Source: Candidatus Latescibacterota bacterium
GTDB taxonomy: Bacteria > Krumholzibacteriota > Krumholzibacteriia > JACNKJ01
Direction of reading: 5' to 3'
Assembly: GCA_020633725.1 (NCBI GenBank)
Contig: JACKDC010000001.1
Location: 1-64,000, forward strand
DNA: 64,000 bases
Shown here: piece by piece, positions 19,160 through 30,298 of the stretch
How positions within the stretch are numbered: the stretch's first letter is position 1
Layout: every line of letters starts with the position of its first letter
The notes under the pieces: model-generated
The model's database searches: none
Told to the model about the DNA's origin: nothing
What the model saw: the letters and a program-made list of their open reading frames with translations, nothing else
Program-made: the position numbers and the translations under genes

Positions 19160-19806
19160 TGTCCTCGCCCCTGCAATGGACCCGCCGCGTGGCGGCCGCG
19201 CTGCTGGCGCTCTGCCTGGCGGCCGCCACGGCGGCCGCCGCGCCGTCTCTGCGCATGGGCGTGCCCGAGCCGTGGGGGGAGGGCCTGCGCGTGGACATCG
19301 CGCTGCGCGGATTCCTCGACGACGAGCTGCGCGAGTCCCTCAGCGCGGGCCTGCCCGTCACCCTGTTCCTGCGCTGGCGGCTTTTCGAGTCGCGCGAGAA
19401 CTGGTGGGACCGCGAGCTGGCGGCCGGGCTGCTCAGCGAGCGCGTCTACTGCGACCTGCTCGAGGGGAGCTACACGCTCTTCGACGCGCGGGGCCGGCGA
19501 GCGGCCGTCTGCGCCGACCTGGCCGCGCTCGAGGACGCACTCGGCGCGCCACGGCCCCTGCACCTCGCGCTGCCCGGTCCGCTGCCCGCGGACCGCCGCT
19601 TCGTCCTCGAACTGGAGGCGCGCCTCGAACCGGTGAGCGACGAGGAGCTGGCCGCGCTGGAGCGCTGGGTCGCCGGCGAGGACGGCGGCCGCTCGGGCCT
19701 GCTGGGCGACCTCACCGGCCGCTCGGAGGAACTGCTCCGGCGCATGGCCGGCTTCGGGGGACGCAGCGCGAGCGTGCGCAGCGAGATCTTCGCCGCCGGC
19801 GGCTAG
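19159..19806 (+). CDS. Secreted DUF4390-family protein
   Basis: The 215-aa protein has a signal peptide (ALLALCLAAATAAAA). Its body resembles DUF4390: a beta strand-rich region with LPVTLFLRWRLFESRENWWD, a following short helix (ELAAGLLSERVYCDLLEGSY) and a C-terminal helical stretch. Function is unknown. Family members are often found near NtrY/NtrX genes in Proteobacteria, and that pair is indeed two genes upstream here. The ATG shares the A of the preceding stop (TGATG), so translation is coupled to the CBM48-Omp85 barrel, suggesting joint work at the envelope. Family assignment comes from the motif pattern, not a search. Confidence 0.7.
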   Translation: MSSPLQWTRRVAAALLALCLAAATAAAAPSLRMGVPEPWGEGLRVDIALRGFLDDELRESLSAGLPVTLFLRWRLFESRENWWDRELAAGLLSERVYCDLLEGSYTLFDARGRRAAVCADLAALEDALGAPRPLHLALPGPLPADRRFVLELEARLEPVSDEELAALERWVAGEDGGRSGLLGDLTGRSEELLRRMAGFGGRSASVRSEIFAAGG

Positions 19807-19819
19807 CCGCTCGAATCCC

Positions 19820-19848
19820 TCGCCAGGCGGCGCGTTCCCTGCTACTGT
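19820..19848 (+). promoter_or_regulatory. Candidate promoter of glgX (extended -10)
   Basis: TCGCCA (19820-19825), a 17-bp spacer and extended -10 TGCTACTGT (19840-19848). Transcription would start near 19855, which supports the GTG at 19883, not that at 19847, as the glgX start. Confidence 0.5.
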
Positions 19849-19882
19849 GCCCGCGAGACGGACCTCAACGCGGCGGTGCACG

Positions 19883-21958
<2,076 letters not shown>

Positions 21959-21988
21959 TGGACAAAAGCGTCTCCGCCCAGCTATAGT
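21959..21988 (+). promoter_or_regulatory. Promoter of the tandem secreted-protein operon
   Basis: TGGACA (21959-21964), an 18-bp spacer and TATAGT (21983-21988), immediately after the glgX stop and about 90 bp before the next start codon. Confidence 0.65.
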
Positions 21989-22082
21989 ATTATCTGTAAA
22001 CTGCCCCACACGCGTGTCATCGTAGGGCGGCCCTGTCCCCGGGGCCGTCTCCGGCGCTACTCCTGCCAAGTGAGGGCAAGTG

Positions 22083-25000
22083 ATGTCGCTCAGACCCCTG
22101 CTGCTCGCTATCCTGACGATCTCCCTGACCAGCGCGACCGCCATCGCCCGCGAGAGCTCCGAGGCCTCGCGCCGCTTCGTCACGGCCGAGATCCCGCGGC
22201 CCGGCGAGTCGCCGGAGTCCGTCACCCGCGCGGACACCCTCTTCCTCTTCGCGGCCTCGGGCCCCGGCGCCTGGGGCGCGCCGGGCACCGACGCCCGCGG
22301 CTACACCTTCGACGACGGCGCCGGCGGCCCCGCCACGGCGGGCTGGACGCTCTGGGACAACACGGCCCAGCACGACCTCTTCTGGCACCTGCAGGCGCTC
22401 ACGCTGAGCAACGGCCACGGCACGGACTTCTCCAGCGCCGACGACTTCGCCGACGGCGGCCCCACGGCCGGCAACGACTTCGCCTGGTGGTGCGGGGTCG
22501 AAGGCGCCTGCGGCTGGGTGGGGGAGGCCGGCTACGGCACGCACTGGGATCAGTATCTCGTTCTCGACGTTCCGCCCGGCGCCACCGGGGGCACGATCGC
22601 GTTCGACTACGTCGGCGACTTCGAAGGTCAGAGCTTCGACTACTTCACGCTCTATGCCGCGGCCGGCGGCGTGCTCGACGTGCTGACCGACAACCACGTC
22701 CAGGGCGAGCAGGCCGTGCTGCACGTCGGGCCGCTGGCCTTCGGCGACGTGGACTCGCTGGTCTTCGCCTTCCACTCCGACGGCGGCTGGTCCGACCAGG
22801 ACGGCAGCTACCTCAGCGACATCGGCGCCGTGTGGATCGACAACCTGGTGGTGGACTACGACGGCGCGACGGACATCGCCTGGGACTTCGAGAGCGGCAT
22901 CGAGGCGGACTACCCCGCGCTGCACGCGGCGATCCCCGCCGGCGCGGGGGCCTACGGCGCGCTCTATCGCGGGCTCTTCGCCGAGGACCCCTGCATCGTC
23001 AACGCCTCCTACGCCTGGGCCTTCTTCGATCCGGGCACCCTCAACGCCGAGTATCCCATCCCCGTCACCCCCTACGGCCCTCCTTACTTCGACAACGGCA
23101 TCCGCAGCCCGCTGCTGGACGAGGCCCACGCGCTCGGTGAGGCGACGGGCACGCCGCTGCTCGACGCCACCGACGGCAACAGCCGCTACCTGCTGCGCTT
23201 CATGGCCTACTGCGATCTGCCGCTGAACGCGCTGGTGTTCTACACCGTGGACGTCGGCACGCAGACGCTGCAGTCCGACTGCAACGGCGTCGTGGTCGTC
23301 GAGAACGCCCTGTACTACGGCACGCAGAAGCGCTGGCGGGACATGTTCGTCGACTGCAGCCTGACCGTGGAACTCGCCTCCTGGGGCGGCGACGTCACGG
23401 GCGTTGACTACACGCTCCGCGTGATGGACCAGTGCGACGTCTGGTGCAATGTCTACGGCGATGGCATCGAGCACACGCCGGCGCCCTACTTCGACAACGT
23501 GCAGGCGATGCTGGTCAACGACGTCTCGCCGGTGGTCTGGGACGTGGATCCCTACCACCGCTTCCAGGACAACTTCCCCGAGGCCGGCACCGGGAAGGTG
23601 CGGATCGACAGTGCGCTCGACATCCAGCCGTCGACCAGCACGACCCTGGTGATCGGCGACTCCACGACGATCGCCCTGAACATGGAGGGCGCCGGCGGCG
23701 TCGCCACGGACCTCACCAGTGTGCCCGGAGAGATCCGCCCGCAGCTCTACCTCCATTCTCGCGTAATCGCCGGTCCCCACGCCGGCAGCACCGATCCCGC
23801 GATGGGCGACCCCGACGCCGGCGACGGCATCTGGTCCCCCTGGATCGGCACGGCGGCGGTGAACGGCGAGACCTGGAACGTCGCCGTGGCCGACACGGCG
23901 CGTGAGCAGGGCGCGCCGGATCCCGGCGCCTGGGCCTTCGACTTCGCCGACGACTACTTCGAGCCCGGGGACGTCATCCAGTTCTACTACAAGGCCACGG
24001 CCGTGGAGGGCGTCACCGAGACGCAGCCGCTCTGGGCCGAGAGCGCGGATCCGCTGCTCCGCCGGCGCTACACCGTGCGCTGCCTGCCGACGGCCGGCGC
24101 GGATCTGCTCTTCGTGGAGGACGGCGGCCCCCGCACGACCGACCCCGACCAGCGGCTGCTCACCTACTGGCTCGAGGCCTTCCGCTACAACGGCGCCTAC
24201 GCGGTGGACGTCTACACCACCCAGGCGCCGAGCTCCGGGCTGAACAACGGCCTCGGGGGGAGGGCGGAGCCCGGCGACCTGGACCAGTACCGGATGATCC
24301 TCTGGGACAGCGCCGACCTGCCGAGCTACACGCTCCAGAACGCCCTGCCCGACGACCTCGCCTTCGACACCCTGCTGCTCGCGGACTGGCTGAACGGCAG
24401 CGAGCACGACACCGGGCTCTGGGTCCTGGGTACGCAGGTGGCCAGCGATCTCAACGACGAGCCCAGCTTTCTCAATGCCGCGCTCGGGGCCGAGCTGGTC
24501 TTCCCTGGCGCCGGCTACGAGGATCTCACCGGCATCCGCACCCCGCGCGTGCTCGTCACGCACCCGGCGCTCGAGGTGGCCGGGCAGATGCCCTACTTCG
24601 AACTCGCCGCCGGCTGTCCCGAGCTCGAGCAACTGAACCTCGTGCGACCGCTGCCGGGGAACCCCTTGGCCGAGGGGGTCTTCGACTGGGGCGTGGATCC
24701 CAGTGGCGGGGCCGTCGCGGGTGTGCTGAACCACGATCCCGACGGAGACGGCACGGCCACGAGTCCCGCCGGCTACGCCAACCGGACGCTGTTCTGCCCC
24801 TTCACCTATCCGGAGCTGCGCAACGTCGGGTTCGGGGACGACCTCGGCATCGACTACGCCCGCTACCTGGTGGGGAGCGTGCTCGCCGGGCTCTTCGGCA
24901 CCTGGCCGGAGGACATCCCCGACGCCGCCGACCCCGTGCCCGCCCACACGGCCTTCGACGGCGCGTATCCGAATCCCTTCAACCCGTCGACCACGCTGCG

Positions 25001-25220
25001 CTTCGCACTGGCGACCCCGGAGCACGCGCGGCTCGATGTCTACGATCTCGCGGGCCGTCGCCTGCGCACCCTCGTGGACGCCGACCTGCCGGCCGCCGAG
25101 CACGAGGCGGTCTGGGACGGCCGCGACGATCGCGGCAGCGTCCTGCCCAGCGGCGTCTACTTCGCGCGGCTGACTGCGGGAGGCTTCCGTTCGAGTCAGA
25201 AGCTGATGCTCCTGAAATAG
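22083..25220 (+). CDS. Large secreted protein with C-terminal type IX-like sorting domain (tandem paralogue 1)
   Basis: The 1045-aa protein has a signal peptide (MSLRPLLLAILTISLTSATA). The N-terminal half has jelly-roll-like segments, and the motif DWDFESGIEADYPAL-type stretch follows WIDNLVVDYDG. A middle region around 430-720 is beta-rich (DNFPEAGTGKVRID, ECG-like SPWIGTAAVNGETWNVA), and a later part (LWDSADLPSYTL ... DTGLWVLGTQVASDL) resembles the flavodoxin-like fold of gingipain/immune-inhibitor-type exoproteins. It ends with a FlgD-like sorting domain: AYPNPFNPSTTLRFALATP ... WDGRDDRG, LPSGVYFARL, QKLMLLK. No catalytic motif was recognised. ATG 22083 has GAGGG upstream; GTG 22080 is adjacent. 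Probably exported and anchored or released at the cell surface. Its neighbour is a close paralogue 36 bp downstream. Confidence 0.85.
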   Translation: MSLRPLLLAILTISLTSATAIARESSEASRRFVTAEIPRPGESPESVTRADTLFLFAASGPGAWGAPGTDARGYTFDDGAGGPATAGWTLWDNTAQHDLFWHLQALTLSNGHGTDFSSADDFADGGPTAGNDFAWWCGVEGACGWVGEAGYGTHWDQYLVLDVPPGATGGTIAFDYVGDFEGQSFDYFTLYAAAGGVLDVLTDNHVQGEQAVLHVGPLAFGDVDSLVFAFHSDGGWSDQDGSYLSDIGAVWIDNLVVDYDGATDIAWDFESGIEADYPALHAAIPAGAGAYGALYRGLFAEDPCIVNASYAWAFFDPGTLNAEYPIPVTPYGPPYFDNGIRSPLLDEAHALGEATGTPLLDATDGNSRYLLRFMAYCDLPLNALVFYTVDVGTQTLQSDCNGVVVVENALYYGTQKRWRDMFVDCSLTVELASWGGDVTGVDYTLRVMDQCDVWCNVYGDGIEHTPAPYFDNVQAMLVNDVSPVVWDVDPYHRFQDNFPEAGTGKVRIDSALDIQPSTSTTLVIGDSTTIALNMEGAGGVATDLTSVPGEIRPQLYLHSRVIAGPHAGSTDPAMGDPDAGDGIWSPWIGTAAVNGETWNVAVADTAREQGAPDPGAWAFDFADDYFEPGDVIQFYYKATAVEGVTETQPLWAESADPLLRRRYTVRCLPTAGADLLFVEDGGPRTTDPDQRLLTYWLEAFRYNGAYAVDVYTTQAPSSGLNNGLGGRAEPGDLDQYRMILWDSADLPSYTLQNALPDDLAFDTLLLADWLNGSEHDTGLWVLGTQVASDLNDEPSFLNAALGAELVFPGAGYEDLTGIRTPRVLVTHPALEVAGQMPYFELAAGCPELEQLNLVRPLPGNPLAEGVFDWGVDPSGGAVAGVLNHDPDGDGTATSPAGYANRTLFCPFTYPELRNVGFGDDLGIDYARYLVGSVLAGLFGTWPEDIPDAADPVPAHTAFDGAYPNPFNPSTTLRFALATPEHARLDVYDLAGRRLRTLVDADLPAAEHEAVWDGRDDRGSVLPSGVYFARLTAGGFRSSQKLMLLK

Positions 25221-25256
25221 CGCGCCCCACGTTACCCCGGACGAATGAGGCAAGCG

Positions 25257-28200
25257 ATGAAGACGAGACCCCTGCTGCTACTTCTGCCGCTCCTGGCGGT
25301 TGCCGCAACGGCGCACGCGCGGGAGGCGCAGGCGCCCTTGCGGACCTATTTCAGCGCCGAAGTCCCGCGGGCCGAGGCGCCGCCAGCTTACTCCGAGCGC
25401 GCCGACACGCTCTTCCTCTTCGCGGCCTCGGGCTCCGGCGCCTGGGGCGCGCCGGGCACCGACGACCGCGGCTACACCTTCGACGACGGCGCCGGCGGCC
25501 CCGCCACGGCGGGCTGGTCGCTCTATGACGCCAGCGCGCAGCTCGGCGCCTTCTGGCATCTGCAGGCGCTCACTCTGAGCAACGGTCACGGCACTGACTT
25601 TTCCAGCGCCGACGACTTCGCCGACGGCGGCCCCACCGCCGGCAACGACTTCGCCTGGTGGTGCGGGGTCGAGAACGTCTGCGGCTGGGTGAACGCCGCG
25701 GGCTACGGCAACAACTGGGACCAGTACCTGGTGCTCGACGTCCCGCCGGGCGCCACCGGTGGCACGATCGCGTTCGACTACGTCGGCGATTTCGAGGGCG
25801 ACGACTACGACCACTTCACGCTCTATGCCGCGACCGCTGGCGTCTTCGACGCGCTCATGGAGAATCGCGTGTCGGGCGAACAGACCGTGCTGCACGTCGG
25901 CCCCCTGGCCTTCGGCGACGTGGACTCGCTGGTCCTCGCCTTCCACTCCGACCACGCCTGGTCCGACCAGGAGGGTTGGTTCAGCACGGACATCGGCGCG
26001 GTCTGGATCGACAACCTGGTGGTGGACTACGACGGCGCGCCGGACATCGCCTGGGACTTCGAGAGCGGCATCGAGGCGGACTACCCCGCGCTGCACGCCG
26101 CGACGCCGAAGGCGGCGGGCGCCTGGGGCGCGCTCTACGCCAATCTCTTCGCCGAGGACCCCTGCTTCCTGAATCCGACCAACGCGTGGGCCTTCTTCGA
26201 CTACCTTCACACCACCAACCCCGACGTCCCGCTGCCGTCGACGCCCTACGGCCCGCCCTACTTCGACAACGGCATCGAGAGCCCGGTGCTGAGCCGCGCG
26301 CACGCGCTGGGCGAGGCCGCGGGGGCGCCGCTCGAGGAGGTGCTGGCCTCCGACAGCCAGCTGCTCCTGCGCTGGCTGGTCTACCGGGATCTGCCGCTCA
26401 ACGCGCTGGTCTTCTTCGAGTACGCGCTGGCGGCGGAGACCCCCGCGCAGCCCTGCCTCGGCCCCTGGGCCAACGACAACACGGTCTACAACGGCACGAG
26501 CAAGCGCTGGGACAGCTACACGCTCGACACGACGCTCGACCTGACGGCGTCCGCGGAGGGCAACGGCGCCACGGGCCTGGTCGTGAGGCTCGGCGCCGTG
26601 GACATGTGCTCCGTCTGGTGCAACGTCTGGGGCGACGGCGTCGGCCACACCTGGGCGCCGTTCTTCGACAACGTGCAGCTCATGGTGGTGAACGGTGGAC
26701 CCGTGGCTGCCTGGGATGCCAGGGTGACCAACCGCTTTCAGGACAACTTCCCGGAGGCCGGCACCGGGAAGGTGCGGATCGACGCGGCCAACGACATCCA
26801 GCCGTCGGGCAGCGCCACGCTTGCGATCGGCGACTCCGCCTGCGTCCGGCTCAACATGGACGGCGACGGCGGCATCGCCACCGACTACGCCAGCGTGCCG
26901 GGCGAGCAGCGCCCACAGCTCTACCTCTACGCGCGCGTGATCGACGGCCCGCACACCGGCAGCACGGACCCGGCGATGGGGGATCCGGACCGGAGCGACG
27001 GCATCTGGTCCCCCTGGATCGGCACGACGACCGTGCTCGGCGAAACCTGGAACGTGGCGATCGCCGACACGGCCCGCTGGCAGGGCCACGATAGCCCGAA
27101 CAACTGGGCCTTCGACTTCGCCGAGGACTACTTCGAACCCGGGGATGTGATCGAGTTCTACTACAGGGCCGCGTCGGACGGCGGCGCGACCTCGACGCAC
27201 CCGCAGTGGGCGGAGTCCGCCGATCCCTTCCTGCGCATCCACTACACGCTCCGCTGTCTGCCGACGGCCGGCGTCGAGCGGCTCTTCGTGGAGGACGGCG
27301 GCAGCACCAGCGACTTTCCCGAGTACTGGCTGCAGACGGTCTGGCGCGAGGCCTTCGTGATGAACGGGCAGGGCGAGTGGGACGTCTACAAGACCCAGGC
27401 GCCCAGCTCGGGATTGAACAACGGGCTCGCGGGGCGCGCGGAGCCCGGGGACCTCGCGCAGTACCGGATGATCATCTGGGACAGCGGCGCGCTGCAGCAA
27501 TTCACGATCAGCAACGCGCTGCCCGAGGACCTCGTCTTCGACGACGCGCTCCTCGAGTCCTGGCTCAACGGCAGCCAGCACGACACCGGCCTCTGGGTGC
27601 TCGGCAACGGCGTCGCGAGCGACCTCGACGACGCGCCGGGGTTCCTCAACGACGTGCTCGGCGCGCGGCTGCTCCTGCCGGGCGAGAGCTACGACGCGCT
27701 CACGGGCATCATGGTCCCGCGCGTGAACGTGACCGATCCGCTGCTCGAGGTGTTCGGCCAGACGCCCTACTTCGCGGTGATGGCCGGCTGCCCGACCCCC
27801 CAGCCGCTCGATCTGGTGGGCCTCGAGCCGTCGAGCGCGTTCGCACGGGCGGTCATGGAGTACGAGAACGACGGCGGCGTGGGCGCCGTGGCGAGCGTCT
27901 TCAATCCCGATCCGGACGGCGACGGTGAACTCACCAGCCCGACCGGCTTCGCCAACCGGACCGTCTTCACGCCCTTCAGCTACCAGCTCGCGCAGGACAC
28001 CGGCTTCGAGGTAGACCACTACCCCGGCTACGTGCGCCGCATGGTGGACGACGTGCTCGAACGGCTCTTCGGGGTCTTGGGCGATCCCATCGCCGCCGAC
28101 CCCGTGCCCGCGCGCACGGCCTTCGACGGCGCCTATCCCAACCCCTTCAACCCGTCCACCACGCTGCGCTTCGCGCTGGCGGCGCCGGCGCACGCGCGGC

Positions 28201-28388
28201 TTTACGTCTACGACCTCGCGGGCCGTCGCGTGCGAAGCCTGGTGGACGCCGAGCTGCCCGCCGCCGAGCACGAGGCGGTCTGGGACGGCCACGACGATCG
28301 CGGAACCGCCTTGCCCAGCGGCGTCTACTTCGCGCGCCTCACGGCGGGAGACTTCGCCCGTAGCCAGAAAGTGCTGCTGCTGAAGTAG
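25257..28388 (+). CDS. Large secreted protein with C-terminal type IX-like sorting domain (tandem paralogue 2)
   Basis: The 1043-aa protein is colinear with the preceding one over its whole length, with many identical blocks, for example GYTFDDGAGGPATAGW, SSADDFADGGPTAGNDFAWW, TQAPSSGLNNGL and the sorting domain NPFNPSTTLRFAL ... LPSGVYFARL. It has a signal peptide (TRPLLLLLPLLAVAATAHA). ATG 25257 with GAGGCAAG 8 bases upstream was chosen over ATG 25245. The 36-bp gap and absence of a terminator indicate co-transcription. A tandem duplication followed by divergence is evident. Function unknown; likely a cell-surface or secreted protein recognising related ligands or substrates. Confidence 0.85.
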   Translation: MKTRPLLLLLPLLAVAATAHAREAQAPLRTYFSAEVPRAEAPPAYSERADTLFLFAASGSGAWGAPGTDDRGYTFDDGAGGPATAGWSLYDASAQLGAFWHLQALTLSNGHGTDFSSADDFADGGPTAGNDFAWWCGVENVCGWVNAAGYGNNWDQYLVLDVPPGATGGTIAFDYVGDFEGDDYDHFTLYAATAGVFDALMENRVSGEQTVLHVGPLAFGDVDSLVLAFHSDHAWSDQEGWFSTDIGAVWIDNLVVDYDGAPDIAWDFESGIEADYPALHAATPKAAGAWGALYANLFAEDPCFLNPTNAWAFFDYLHTTNPDVPLPSTPYGPPYFDNGIESPVLSRAHALGEAAGAPLEEVLASDSQLLLRWLVYRDLPLNALVFFEYALAAETPAQPCLGPWANDNTVYNGTSKRWDSYTLDTTLDLTASAEGNGATGLVVRLGAVDMCSVWCNVWGDGVGHTWAPFFDNVQLMVVNGGPVAAWDARVTNRFQDNFPEAGTGKVRIDAANDIQPSGSATLAIGDSACVRLNMDGDGGIATDYASVPGEQRPQLYLYARVIDGPHTGSTDPAMGDPDRSDGIWSPWIGTTTVLGETWNVAIADTARWQGHDSPNNWAFDFAEDYFEPGDVIEFYYRAASDGGATSTHPQWAESADPFLRIHYTLRCLPTAGVERLFVEDGGSTSDFPEYWLQTVWREAFVMNGQGEWDVYKTQAPSSGLNNGLAGRAEPGDLAQYRMIIWDSGALQQFTISNALPEDLVFDDALLESWLNGSQHDTGLWVLGNGVASDLDDAPGFLNDVLGARLLLPGESYDALTGIMVPRVNVTDPLLEVFGQTPYFAVMAGCPTPQPLDLVGLEPSSAFARAVMEYENDGGVGAVASVFNPDPDGDGELTSPTGFANRTVFTPFSYQLAQDTGFEVDHYPGYVRRMVDDVLERLFGVLGDPIAADPVPARTAFDGAYPNPFNPSTTLRFALAAPAHARLYVYDLAGRRVRSLVDAELPAAEHEAVWDGHDDRGTALPSGVYFARLTAGDFARSQKVLLLK

Positions 28389-28416
28389 GGAAGCGGTCGC
28401 TCACCGCCGCCCGAGC

Positions 28417-28425
28417 TGCTATAAT
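28417..28425 (+). promoter_or_regulatory. Extended -10 promoter element TGCTATAAT
   Basis: A perfect TATAAT (28420-28425) preceded by TGC makes a consensus extended -10. No good -35 is seen 17 bp upstream (TCGCTC). It lies 35 bp upstream of the ATG of the VCBS-repeat protein gene. Confidence 0.65.
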
Positions 28426-28459
28426 AACGAGTCTCCTTCCCCTGACGAAAGGAGCCCGG

Positions 28460-29722
28460 ATGCCCACGGGGCGCGCCTTTCTGGCCCTGGGAGCGCTGCT
28501 CGTCGCCTCGCCGGCGGTTGCCTCGCTCCAGTTCGACGCCGAGTTCAGCCTGCCCGCGCACAGCGAGACCATCGCGGTGGACGGGCATTCCGTCCCCTGC
28601 CTCGCCGACATGAATGACGACGGTGAGCTCGACCTGCTGGTCGGCGAGGGGAGCGGCCTCTTCCCCGGCCGGGTGCGGCTCTACCTGAACGAAGGCCTGC
28701 CCGGGCCGCCAAGCTTCGGCGACTGGACCTACGTCGAAACCACCGAAGGGGAGCTCAGCTACCCCGGCGGGTGATGCCTCGGCCTCTTCCCGCGCGTCGC
28801 GCGGTGGAACAACGACGACCTGCCCGACCTGATTCTCGGCACGAGCGATGGCTACCTGTACATCCACCTCAACGTGGGCACGCCCACGGCGCCGCTTTTC
28901 GACACGGGCGCGCGCGTGCAGGTGGGGGTCTTCGACAACAAGGTGGACATCAACGTGGGCGAGCGCGCCACGCCCTGCGTGGTGGACTGGAACGAGGACG
29001 GCCTCTACGACCTGCTGGTGGGCGCCCTCGACGGCCAGCTGCGCCTCTACTACAACGAGGGCGGGGGACTGCCGCCGGACTTCCGTCACACCATCTACAT
29101 CGGCGACGGCAGCGGCAACCTCACCGTGCCGCTCGGCTATTCGAGCCCGGCCATGGCCGACTTCGACCTGGACGGCGCCAAGGATCTCGTCGTCGGCAAC
29201 GCCGACGGCAACCTCTACTACTACCGGAACAACGGCACGAACGCCGCGCCCACCTTCAGCGCGGGCTATCGCTGCGAGAGCCTCAGCGTCCCGATCCACC
29301 TGGCGGATTCGGGCAGGGCGCGCCCCTTCGTCTGCGACTGGGACGGCGATGCGGCGCCCGACCTGCTGGTGGGCTCCAACCTGGGCCACGTGCACCGCTT
29401 CCTCGGTGAGCCGGTCGTCGTGGCCGCGCCGCCGGTGGCCCTGGCCCCGCTGCGCCTGGAGACGCCCTGGCCCAACCCCGCCAACCCCGCGACGACCCTG
29501 ACCTACTCGCTCGAGCGCGCGGCTTTCGTGACGCTCAGCGTCCACGACGCGCAGGGCCGCCACGTGGCGACCTTGCTCGACGGGTTCGAGGACGAGGGGC
29601 GGCATCAGCGCGTGTGGCGGGGGCTCGACGACGCCGGCCGCGCCCAGCCGTCCGGCCTCTACCTGGTGAGGCTGGAGTCGGCGGACGCGCGCGCCACGGA
29701 GCGGTTGCTGCTCCTGCGCTGA
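28460..29722 (+). pseudogene. VCBS/FG-GAP-repeat secreted protein with sorting domain, interrupted by one in-frame UGA
   Basis: A 420-codon frame runs from ATG 28460 (GGAG upstream) to TGA 29720-29722 but contains a single TGA at 28772-28774. The first part (104 aa) has a signal peptide (FLALGALLVASPAVA) and one repeat (ADMNDDGELDLLVGEG). The rest continues in the same frame with four more FG-GAP/VCBS-like repeats (DWNEDGLYDLLVGALDG, DFDLDGAKDLVVGNADG and others) and a FlgD-like sorting domain (PWPNPANPATTLTYSLERA ... PSGLYLVRLES). Reading frame, repeats and composition continue cleanly across the TGA. The simplest explanation is a recent nonsense change, for example GGA to TGA, or a sequencing error. 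Selenocysteine insertion or read-through is possible but unproven. If not read through, an internal start such as GTG 28874 would make a product without signal peptide. Confidence 0.7.
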
Positions 29723-29732
29723 AGCGAGGCGA

Positions 29733-30281
29733 CTAGCGGTACAGGCTCTTGACGGCGCTCCAGTTCTGGGGCGCCGTCGCGCTATCGTCCCAGCTCAACT
29801 CCAGCAGATCGACGCGGGTCAGCGAGCCGGCGAGCAACGTGATGCGCGCGCGGTAGTCGCCGGCGCCTGCCTGCAGCAGGGCGTCGCCCTCGGCCCAGGT
29901 GTAGGGCACCTCGCAGCCGATCCCCGAGCCCTCGTGCGCGAAGTCCGCGCTCGGGGCGTCGCCGCCGGCTTGGGGGGTGAGCGTGAGACGCAGCGTGCTG
30001 CTCTCGTCCGGCCAGCCCTGCAGCGCCAGGCGCGCGCGGTAGGCGTGCGCCTCTGCGAGCGTGACGTCCAGCTCGATCCACTCGCCGGGGATGTCCAGGC
30101 CGTCGGCCGCGTAGCCGCCGCTGGCGCTGCTGCAGTAGGTCACGTGGATGGAGTAGCCCCCGAGATCGTGGCTCGCCACGTAGGTCTCGCCCTCGACGAG
30201 GATCACGTCCTCGGCCGGCGCGGCCACGGGAGTGATCTGCAACGCGGCGATCGCGAGCACGAGGCAGAGTGCGAGGCGCAT
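29733..30281 (-). CDS. Small secreted beta-sandwich protein with C-terminal SAVKSLYR motif
   Basis: The 182-aa protein has a signal peptide (MRLALCLVLAIAALQITPVAA). The mature part looks like a CBM6/CBM35-type beta-sandwich: VILVEGETYVASHDLGGYS, a Tyr/Cys-containing turn, then DIPGEWIELDVTLAEAHAYR. That family binds sugars with surface aromatic residues, but the assignment is by eye. It ends in NWSAVKSLYR, nearly the tail of the secreted protein at 6556-7236. ATG 30281 has a perfect AGGAGGAT. It lies 17 bp downstream of the thioredoxin-barrel gene, in the same operon. The convergent VCBS gene ends 10 bp away. Confidence 0.72.
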   Translation of the reverse strand: MRLALCLVLAIAALQITPVAAPAEDVILVEGETYVASHDLGGYSIHVTYCSSASGGYAADGLDIPGEWIELDVTLAEAHAYRARLALQGWPDESSTLRLTLTPQAGGDAPSADFAHEGSGIGCEVPYTWAEGDALLQAGAGDYRARITLLAGSLTRVDLLELSWDDSATAPQNWSAVKSLYR

Positions 30282-30298
30282 GGATCCTCCTTGCGCGG

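Noticed and set aside
28460..29722. Genome-wide recoding of UGA as a sense codon
   Set aside because: UGA is used as the normal terminal stop by several clearly intact genes (for example those ending at 3849, 17355, 19159 and 36577), so only a local event is possible.
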